A stretch of DNA of 64,000 nucleotides, from NCBI GenBank assembly GCA_947088155.1, contig CAMUFL010000003.1, positions 62,001 through 126,000 on the forward strand, read 5' to 3'. Below, one piece after another: positions 58,011 to 64,000 of this stretch; position 1 is the first letter of the stretch; each line of letters opens with the position of its first letter. The position numbers and the translations under genes were made by a program. The DNA comes from an uncultured Gardnerella sp. (GTDB lineage Bacteria; Actinomycetota; Actinomycetes; Actinomycetales; Bifidobacteriaceae). A model generated the notes under the pieces. It did no database searches, was not told the DNA's origin, and saw only the letters and a list, made by a program, of their open reading frames with translations.

Positions 58011-59896
58011 CCCTCGGACTTTTGTGCTGCACGAATCTTATCTTTAGTATCGCGATCGTTTGCGCTCTCGTCTGTAGCTAATGCAGCAACAAACGCTTCT
58101 TGAGGAACTTCAACATGGCCGAGCATCTTCATACGCTTCTTACCAGCCTTCTGCTTTTCGAGAAGCTTACGTTTACGCGTAATATCGCCGCCGTAGCATT
58201 TAGCGAGCACGTCTTTTCGAAGTGCGCTAATAGTTTCGCGAGCAATAATTCTAGAGCCGATTGCAGCTTGAATTGGGATCTCAAATTGCTGGCGAGGAAT
58301 AAGTCCACGAAGCTTCTTAGTCATCATAACGCCGTAAGAATAAGCCTTATCGCGGTGCACAATTGCGCTAAAAGCGTCAACCTTATCTCCCTGAATAAGA
58401 ATATCAACCTTCACAAGATCCGCAGACTGCTCGCCGTCTTCATGGTAGTCGAGAGAAGCGTAGCCTTTTGTGCGACTTTTAAGCTGATCGAAGAAGTCAA
58501 AAACGATTTCTGCAAGAGGAATCCTGTAATGCATCTCCACGCGGTCGGCACTAATATATTCCATTGTGCCCATTTCTCCGCGATGTTCCTGACACAAATC
58601 CATTACAGCACCAATAAATTCTTTCGGCGTAATAATATCGGCAGCAACCATTGGTTCAATAATGCGCTTAATCTTGCCTTCTGGAAACTCGCTAGGATTC
58701 GTTACATGATGCTCTTTACCATCTTCGCTAGTAACGTCATAAGTTACGTTAGGAGCAGTGGAAATAAGATCCAAGCCAAACTCTCGGCTTAAACGCTCGG
58801 AAACAATCTCCATATGAAGAAGACCCAAGAATCCGCAACGAAAACCAAAGCCCAACGCAACCGAGGTTTCTGGCTCGTAAATAAGAGCAGCGTCGTTAAG
58901 TTTTAGCTTGTCGAGAGCATCTCGAAGATCCGGGAATTGCGCGTTATCAATTGGGAAAAGACCTGCGTAAACCATAGGTTTAGGATCGCGATAACCATCC
59001 AAAGGCTCAGATGCAGAATTTATAGCGCTGGTAATGGTGTCGCCAACTTTAGATTGACTCACGTCTTTTGCACCTGTAATTACATAGCCTACTTCTCCGG
59101 CTCCAAGCGCCTTAGTTGGAGTCATATCTGGGCTAATAACGCCGATTTCAATAGGATCGTGCGTCATGCCGATTCCCATCATATGCAACTTTTCGCGCGA
59201 CTTAAGTTCGCCATCAACCATACGAATATAGGTGACGATTCCGCGATACGAATCGTAGACTGAATCAAAAATAAGCGCGCGAGCAGGAGAATCAGGATTT
59301 CCGGTTGGAGCCGGCACTTCCAGCACAATTTGGTCAAGTAAGTCTTTAACACCTTCGCCGGTTTTACCAGAAACGCGCAACACGTCCTCCGGCTTGCAAC
59401 CAATTAAACCAGCTATTTCTTCAGCATGCTTATCTGGTTCAGCGCTAGGCAAATCGATTTTGTTAAGAACAGGAATAATCGTTAAATTATGGTCGATTGC
59501 CATATAAAGATTAGAAAGCGTTTGCGCTTCAATGCCTTGGGTTGCATCTACCAACAGCACCGCACCTTCGCATGCTGCTAACGCGCGCGAAACTTCGTAA
59601 GTAAAATCGACGTGTCCAGGAGTATCAATCATTCCAAGCGAATACTCTTTGCCTTCAAAAGTCCAAGGAACGCGAACAGCCTGCGATTTAATAGTAATAC
59701 CGCGCTCTTGCTCAATATCCATGCGATCCAAGAAACGGTCTCGCATTTCACGCTCTGGCACGATTCCTGAAAGTTGTAAAATGCGATCTGCTACAGTGGA
59801 CTTGCCGTGATCTATATGCGCAATAATGCAGAAATTGCGTATCAACGATTGATCCGTAAATCCTGGCTGGTTATGCGGTGTAATCAAAGCAAGCAT
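58007..59896 (-). CDS. lepA: Elongation factor 4
   Basis: Translational GTPase that back-translocates or rescues stalled ribosomes. G1 [10 protein letters not shown]3 DTPGHVDF, G4 NKID, EF-G-like domains, and the LepA-specific C-terminal domain ([20 protein letters not shown] in part: [13 protein letters not shown]). 629 residues. The first ATG abuts an AGGAG with no spacing; a TTG three codons on (59885-59887) has better spacing and may be the true start. First gene of lepA-hemW. Confidence 0.94.
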   Translation of the reverse strand: MLALITPHNQPGFTDQSLIRNFCIIAHIDHGKSTVADRILQLSGIVPEREMRDRFLDRMDIEQERGITIKSQAVRVPWTFEGKEYSLGMIDTPGHVDFTYEVSRALAACEGAVLLVDATQGIEAQTLSNLYMAIDHNLTIIPVLNKIDLPSAEPDKHAEEIAGLIGCKPEDVLRVSGKTGEGVKDLLDQIVLEVPAPTGNPDSPARALIFDSVYDSYRGIVTYIRMVDGELKSREKLHMMGIGMTHDPIEIGVISPDMTPTKALGAGEVGYVITGAKDVSQSKVGDTITSAINSASEPLDGYRDPKPMVYAGLFPIDNAQFPDLRDALDKLKLNDAALIYEPETSVALGFGFRCGFLGLLHMEIVSERLSREFGLDLISTAPNVTYDVTSEDGKEHHVTNPSEFPEGKIKRIIEPMVAADIITPKEFIGAVMDLCQEHRGEMGTMEYISADRVEMHYRIPLAEIVFDFFDQLKSRTKGYASLDYHEDGEQSADLVKVDILIQGDKVDAFSAIVHRDKAYSYGVMMTKKLRGLIPRQQFEIPIQAAIGSRIIARETISALRKDVLAKCYGGDITRKRKLLEKQKAGKKRMKMLGHVEVPQEAFVAALATDESANDRDTKDKIRAAQKSEG

Positions 59897-60610
59897 CTCC
59901 TTATTAAATACGCGGATAGTATTAAATTGCGTAAGCTACGCAAGTAATTAATCTTACCAACTCTACTACCCTATTTTATAATATAAATCAATATTTTTAG
60001 CACTTATTGAGTTTTGACAATACAAAATAACGCTACGCAAAAAACTAATAGCTTATTTGACTTAATATTCGTCGTTATCAGTTAAGTAAGTATTCACGTG
60101 GTAGAGATTTGAGATTTTTCGCACTGAGCGCGGACGCTCGCGCGGGTAACGCGCTTGCTACGAAACTCGCGTTGGAAGTCCACTGGACTTCCAACTTAAG
60201 CGAGTTTCCGCTCCGAGTTGCCTTCGCGCGCTACGCTTTAAGCGCTCAGGCAGGTCGTCGCGCAGAGCCGCAGGCTGCTGATTCGCCAAGCGAAGAAGAA
60301 AAATCGAAAAATCTCTGCGATAAGGCACGGTTATTAAAGATTAAACACGCAGAGTTTGGGGGATTTCTCTACGAGCACTAAAAGAGGACTGAGAAGCTAC
60401 ATTCTTTAAAGATAGGCGAACACACTAAACTCTTTTAGCAGCCAGAGCGCACGAAGGACGGGACGTGCGAGGAGAGAAATCCCCCAAAACTCGCGCCACA
60501 TTGAGGAGGAAATCCCAAAACGAACAATAGAAACGAATAACGTTATCTAATAAGCATGATACACTTACTATTTGTATGTCCTTATATAGCAAACGTCGTT
60601 TGGAGTAACA
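59897..60610. other. Structured gene-free region upstream of rpsT
   Basis: 714 bases with no credible gene. Left part (to about 60100) is AT-rich. From 60100 on it is densely folded: GAGATTTTTCG (60111-60121) pairs with CGAAAAATCTC (60305-60315); TGAGCGC/GCGCTCA (60125-60131, 60242-60248); GCGCG/CGCGC (60140-60154); the 87-base repeat core (60159-60245); AGCC/GGCT (60266-60276); TTCGC/GCGAA (60282-60294); CTCTGCG/CGCAGAG (60313-60319, 60348-60354). A second domain is closed by GAGTTTGGGGGATTTCTCT (60352-60370) and its near-exact inverse (60473-60492), enclosing CTAAAAGAG/CTCTTTTAG (60378-60386, 60430-60438) and CGCAC/GTGCG (60448-60469). The rpsT promoter must lie in the last part. Confidence 0.7.
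60159..60245. repeat. Dispersed 87-base repeat, copy B
   Basis: Matches 55988-56074 over 87 bases with three differences. In this copy GAAACTCGC and GCGAGTTTC flank the central 23-base palindrome symmetrically, extending the stem; in copy A one of those pairs is broken. Confidence 0.9.
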
Positions 60611-60871
60611 GTGGCAAACATTAAGTCGCAGAAAAAGCGTGTTCTCACTAACGAGAAAGCACATAAGCGTAACGTAGCAGTAAAGTCTGCTTTGAAGACC
60701 GCTATTCGTGCTACTCGTGAAGCCATCACCGCTGGTGATAAGGCTGCAGCGCAGGCCGCTTTCGCAGTAGCCGCTAAGAAGCTTGACAAGGCTGCAGGTC
60801 GTGGCGTGATTCATAAGAATCAGGCTGCAAACCGCAAGTCTGGTCTTGCTGTAGCGATTAACGCTCTGTGA
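60611..60871 (+). CDS. rpsT: 30S ribosomal protein S20
   Basis: 86 residues, Ala/Lys-rich: [21 protein letters not shown], then [28 protein letters not shown], diagnostic of S20. The start is a GTG with GGAG five bases upstream (60603-60606). Single gene between a structured 5' region and a strong terminator. It diverges from lepA; rpsT-lepA neighbourhood is common. Confidence 0.96.
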   Translation: MANIKSQKKRVLTNEKAHKRNVAVKSALKTAIRATREAITAGDKAAAQAAFAVAAKKLDKAAGRGVIHKNQAANRKSGLAVAINAL

Positions 60872-60910
60872 AGTTTGTGCAGATAACTGCATAACACAGC
60901 ATGTAAGGAA

Positions 60911-60948
60911 AATCCCCAGTACCAATCGGTGCTGGGGATTATTTTTAT
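60911..60948 (+). terminator. Intrinsic terminator after rpsT
   Basis: AATCCCCAG plus TACC (60911-60923) pairs with GGTG plus CTGGGGATT (60928-60940), followed by ATTTTTAT. A clear Rho-independent terminator, 40 bases past the stop. Confidence 0.9.
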
Positions 60949-60962
60949 CATCGTATGCAATA

Positions 60963-61676
60963 TTAGCGGTGACGACGATTATTAATACGACGAATACGAG
61001 GACGTCTAACCTTAATAGGTTCCGTGCGGTTCATTGCTCCAAATAAAGTTAAATCTAGTTTCACAGACAACAAGCGCATTGCAACAACAAGAACAACAAT
61101 AAGAACATCAAGCAATATTTCAACAGTTAAACCAAAGTAACCTGCATGCTTTGCTTTTACAACAAAAACAGTTAATACACATCCAAGAGCAGCAGGTAAA
61201 GCGTACCAATGCTTATCTCGCACAATAACAGGAACTTGGTTCAAAATCATGTCGCGAATCAAACCGCCACCCAAAGCAGTTGCCATTCCTAAAAATACTG
61301 AAGCCATACCAGACATGTGAAAATCCAAACCTTTTGCTGTGCCATTCACAGCAAACAGACCCAACGCCAAGGCATCAAGCGTAAGCATAAGCCAACGCCA
61401 TTTATCAATCTCAGGGTGAGCAACAGCCACAATAACACCAGAAAGCAGACCTGTAATAACAAAACCACGATCAGCAATACCAACAGGCGGCAATGCTCCA
61501 AGCAACACATCACGAACAATACCGCCACCCAATGCAGTTATCCAAGACGTAGTAATAATCGCAAAAACATCATAATTCTTACGAATAGCCCACATGCCGC
61601 CAACCATGCCACAACATCCCATAGCAACATACTCAACTATAAGAAAAAAGACGTTATCCCCTAACGCACCTTCCAA
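60963..61676 (-). CDS. TRIC/YicG (UPF0126) family membrane protein
   Basis: About 237 residues with seven membrane helices and two internally repeated motifs, TALGGGIVRDVLLG and TALGGGLIRDMILN, the hallmark of the prokaryotic trimeric intracellular cation channel family. Role probably ion (potassium) permeation; some relatives have been linked to other small solutes. The frame opens at 61727 but that part lies against a hairpin and is not family-like. I chose the TTG at 61674-61676, which has GAAGGG seven bases upstream; other starts are possible. Confidence 0.8.
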   Translation of the reverse strand: MEGALGDNVFFLIVEYVAMGCCGMVGGMWAIRKNYDVFAIITTSWITALGGGIVRDVLLGALPPVGIADRGFVITGLLSGVIVAVAHPEIDKWRWLMLTLDALALGLFAVNGTAKGLDFHMSGMASVFLGMATALGGGLIRDMILNQVPVIVRDKHWYALPAALGCVLTVFVVKAKHAGYFGLTVEILLDVLIVVLVVAMRLLSVKLDLTLFGAMNRTEPIKVRRPRIRRINNRRHR

Positions 61677-61723
61677 AGCATTTCCCTTCAAATAAATTCG
61701 CCAAAACACTACGTGTATAACAA

Positions 61724-61770
61724 ACAAACGCGTTGTACTCTATACGATATCTAAATATAGAGTACAACGC
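61724..61770 (-). terminator. Terminator-like 15-base-pair stem after ilvE
   Basis: GCGTTGTACTCTATA (61730-61744) pairs perfectly with TATAGAGTACAACGC (61756-61770). On the minus strand it is followed by GTTTGTTTGTT. It lies about 47 bases past the ilvE stop and just before the TRIC gene. Confidence 0.7.
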
Positions 61771-61816
61771 GCCATAAGCAACATTAGATGAGATAATATT
61801 AACTAACTTATATAAA

Positions 61817-62986
61817 TTAGTCGCAAACTTTCCACATCCAGTTATGCTTATCTTCGACATCACCGAGCTGAATGCCAAGTAACTCATCGCGCAAAGCCTG
61901 AGTTAACTCACCAACGCCACCATCGGCAACCTTAAGATCGAATTCATCGGACTTAAAACGACCAATTGGCGTAATGATTGCAGCAGTACCGCAAGCAAAG
62001 ACTTCAGTAACCTCGCCAGAACGAATATCGTCAAGCAACCCTTGAAGAGGAATCATGGTTTCAACAACCTTATGTCCTGCTTCCTCAGCAAGCTGAATCA
62101 AAGAACGACGCGTAACGCCAGGAAGAATGCTGCCAGTAAGAGATGGAGTTTCCAAATGGCCATCCTTGTGGAGTGCGAACATATTCATGCCACCAAGCTC
62201 TTCCAAATATGTCTTAGTTGCAGCATCAACGAAGCACACTTGCTCACAACCATGCTCAATACCCTTGTATTCACCAAGCAAGGAAGCTGCATAATTTCCA
62301 CCACACTTAGCAAAACCAGTACCACCAGGACCAGTGCGGAACCACTGATCTTCAACCCAAATGCTAACAGGCTTCAAACCACCCTTGAAGTATGGGCCGG
62401 ATGGAGAAGCAATAACACAGTATTCAACTTCGTGAGCTTCGCGCACACCGAGGAACGGCTCGGAAGCAAACATGAATGGACGCATGTAAAGCGTATACTC
62501 TCGACGGCTCGGAACCCATTGCTTGTCTCGCTTTACCAAGGCTGCAACCGATCCAATAAAATCATCAATAGAGAGTTCCGGCAAATACAAACGCTTAGCA
62601 GAATTTTGGAAACGAGCAGCATTAATATCTGGGCGGAAAAGCCAAATAGAGCCGTCGGCGCGCTTATAAGCCTTCAAACCTTCAAAGCACTCCTGAGCAT
62701 AGTGCAACACAGATGCACCTGGATCCATTTTCAATGGACCATAAGGCTCTACACGACGATCAGACCATCCTTCACCTTTAGTCCAAGACATATGAACCAT
62801 ATTGTCGGAGAAAATCTGACCGAAAGCAGGCTTATCAATAAGTTCGTTGCGTTTTGCATCCGAAACTGGATTATCATTCGGCAGAACTTCAAAGTTGCCA
62901 GCCAATTTGTTCAACAGAGCTGTATCGCTATGATCATAAGACTCATAAGCGTCAGAAAACTCTGGAGCTACTTCTAAATCAGCCAT
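61817..62986 (-). CDS. ilvE: Branched-chain amino acid aminotransferase
   Basis: Fold-type IV PLP enzyme for the last step of leucine, isoleucine and valine synthesis. 389 residues, the long actinobacterial type. Features: YGPLKMDPGASVLHYAQECFEGLKAYKR in part (LHYAQECFEGLKAY), the catalytic-lysine region AKCGGNYAASLLGEYKG in part (KCGGNYAASL) and EVFACGTAAIITPIG. AAAAGAGACATA precedes the ATG. Single gene with a strong stem downstream. Confidence 0.93.
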   Translation of the reverse strand: MADLEVAPEFSDAYESYDHSDTALLNKLAGNFEVLPNDNPVSDAKRNELIDKPAFGQIFSDNMVHMSWTKGEGWSDRRVEPYGPLKMDPGASVLHYAQECFEGLKAYKRADGSIWLFRPDINAARFQNSAKRLYLPELSIDDFIGSVAALVKRDKQWVPSRREYTLYMRPFMFASEPFLGVREAHEVEYCVIASPSGPYFKGGLKPVSIWVEDQWFRTGPGGTGFAKCGGNYAASLLGEYKGIEHGCEQVCFVDAATKTYLEELGGMNMFALHKDGHLETPSLTGSILPGVTRRSLIQLAEEAGHKVVETMIPLQGLLDDIRSGEVTEVFACGTAAIITPIGRFKSDEFDLKVADGGVGELTQALRDELLGIQLGDVEDKHNWMWKVCD

Positions 62987-63156
62987 TATGTCTCTTTTCT
63001 ATGTGGATTATTTCTACTTGCCTTTTACCGCAATTAACGTATAGATTAATACGATTCTTGTTTTTCGCAAAACTTACACGCCAAAATATCTTAAGAAATA
63101 TTTCAAAAAATATGCTTTAAAATAAAAATTATTTAGCAAATTTGTTGATTTTATAT

Positions 63157-63191
63157 GAAAAAAGCCGCATAAGAACTGACTTATGCGGCTT
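63157..63191 (-). terminator. Intrinsic terminator after rplY
   Basis: AAGCCGCATAAG (63162-63173) pairs perfectly with CTTATGCGGCTT (63180-63191). On the minus strand the stem is followed by TTTTCATA after the TT of the stem. It lies 75 bases past the rplY stop. Confidence 0.85.
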
Positions 63192-63265
63192 AAAATTTTA
63201 AACTATTTTATAAGTTATGAATTATAAGTTAATTAGTAATCAAATACATTAACTTATTTTATAAC

Positions 63266-63892
63266 TTACTTTTCTTCTGCAGCTGGAGCGGCAGCAGGAG
63301 CAGCATCAGCAGCAGCATCAGCAGCTGGAGCAGCAGCTTCGGCTGTAGCAGCATCTTCAGGAACAGTGACGCTCACCACGGATTCTTCGCCATCCATATC
63401 GAGCTCAACACCCTGAGGAAGCTTGACATCCTTAGCAAACACCTTGGTACCGTCGGTCAAACCATCAACGTTAACAACCAAACGCTCTGGCAAGTTAGCA
63501 ACGTCTGCGCGAACCTTGAGCTCCTGGACATCCACGAATGCAACTGCAGCACCCTTTGGAGTGCCTTCAACGAAGACTGGAACTTCAACGTCAATCTTTT
63601 CGCCAGCCTTAACTTCGTAGAAGTCAATGTGTTCTACAATGCGCTTAACAGGGTTACGCTGAACATCCTTAACAACTGCAATGCGAGATTCCTCGCCAAA
63701 CTTAATAGTGAACAAAGCATTAGCGTGACGCAAAGCCAAAGTGGTCTCGCGCATTGGAAGAGTAACATGCACTGGTTCAGCACCGCCAGCATAAAGGCTT
63801 GCTGGAATCAGCTTAGCTACGCGCAAACGACGAGCAACACCCTTACCAAACTCAGTGCGCAATTCGCCTTCAAGAGTAATTTTTGTAGCCAT
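63266..63892 (-). CDS. rplY: 50S ribosomal protein L25 (CTC/TL5 type)
   Basis: 208 residues: L25 domain (GELRTEFGKGVARRLRVAKLIPASLYAGG in part: RTEFGKGVARRLR) that binds 5S rRNA, then the TL5-type C-terminal beta domain, ending in an Ala/Glu-rich tail (EAAAPAADAAADAAPAA). AAGGAGACCGAT precedes the ATG. The 108 bases to the right edge hold its upstream region; no other gene is visible there. Confidence 0.94.
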   Translation of the reverse strand: MATKITLEGELRTEFGKGVARRLRVAKLIPASLYAGGAEPVHVTLPMRETTLALRHANALFTIKFGEESRIAVVKDVQRNPVKRIVEHIDFYEVKAGEKIDVEVPVFVEGTPKGAAVAFVDVQELKVRADVANLPERLVVNVDGLTDGTKVFAKDVKLPQGVELDMDGEESVVSVTVPEDAATAEAAAPAADAAADAAPAAAPAAEEK

Positions 63893-64000
63893 ATCGGTCT
63901 CCTTATGGTCTGGATAGTTTAGTTTGTTAATCCAGCTTCAGGCGCACCGACGCGCCGAAAACCATAAGAGGCTATCAGCCCAGTCGATAACGGAACTCTG

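Noticed and set aside
60109..60381. Open frame of 90 codons upstream of rpsT
   Set aside because: Lies entirely in folded repeat sequence; similarity to 55899-56102 is at DNA level from the repeat, not a protein family.
1..64000. tRNA genes, CRISPR arrays, integrases, transposases or phage genes
   Set aside because: I found no convincing tRNA cloverleaf, regularly spaced repeats, or mobile-element protein anywhere in the window.

Overview
The window is a low-GC stretch of a chromosome from a member of the Bifidobacteriaceae, most likely Gardnerella. The signs are actinobacterial genes (GuaB3, polyphosphate glucokinase, a PerM/DUF6350 protein next to purH, a DUF3017 protein, a DUF3516 helicase), a single gene fusing cytidylate kinase to the GTPase Der, and an AT-rich codon style. 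No rRNA, tRNA, CRISPR array, prophage, integrase or transposase was seen. Most of it is a dense housekeeping backbone, largely on the minus strand.

Layout. 1-3.2 kb: rpsB-tsf-pyrH-frr (translation and UMP kinase) behind a structured rpsB leader. 3.2-8.1 kb: def, an acyl-CoA synthetase, a small actinobacterial protein and guaB3. 8.2-13.6 kb: uvrC and uvrA (nucleotide excision repair). 13.8-20.9 kb: an ABC-F protein, a large membrane protein, an aminotransferase, ppgK and a glycosyltransferase. 20.97-24.05 kb: an FMN riboswitch controlling a riboflavin ECF transporter whose two ATPases and T subunit are one polypeptide. 24.2-28.4 kb: a YhbY-like RNA-binding protein and three lineage-specific membrane-anchored proteins, one a zinc-ribbon/PASTA protein. 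28.5-35.5 kb: rarA, a DExH helicase, cmk-der and an RsuA/RluB-type pseudouridine synthase. 35.8-45.4 kb: an aquaporin, DUF3017, purH, the PerM-like gene, apt, yajC, ruvB-ruvA-ruvC, a YebC protein and a CDP-alcohol phosphatidyltransferase. 45.6-51.8 kb: thrS and a four-gene metal ABC importer. 52.2-55.8 kb (plus strand): NAD(P)HX dehydratase, a HAD hydrolase, a LysR regulator and a lone Panacea-domain protein. 56.2-63.9 kb: a small membrane protein, hemW, lepA, rpsT, a TRIC-type membrane protein, ilvE and rplY.

Three things stand out. First, the metal-binding protein gene contains an exact 29-base Illumina P5 adapter next to nine T residues at 51352-51389; it stays in frame, so it passes as a normal gene, but it is almost certainly an assembly artefact. 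Second, two gene-free intergenic regions (about 55850-56098 and 60100-60492) are built almost entirely from nested hairpins and share an 87-base dispersed repeat (84 of 87 identical). I do not recognise the element; it is the best candidate here for an undescribed non-coding repeat or structured RNA. Third, several intercistronic regions carry long perfect stems (rpsB leader, rpsB-tsf, yajC-apt, metal operon, ilvE downstream).

Start codons were moved inward from the longest open frame wherever a Shine-Dalgarno sequence or family alignment supported it. Family assignments come from reading the sequence and were not checked against a database.
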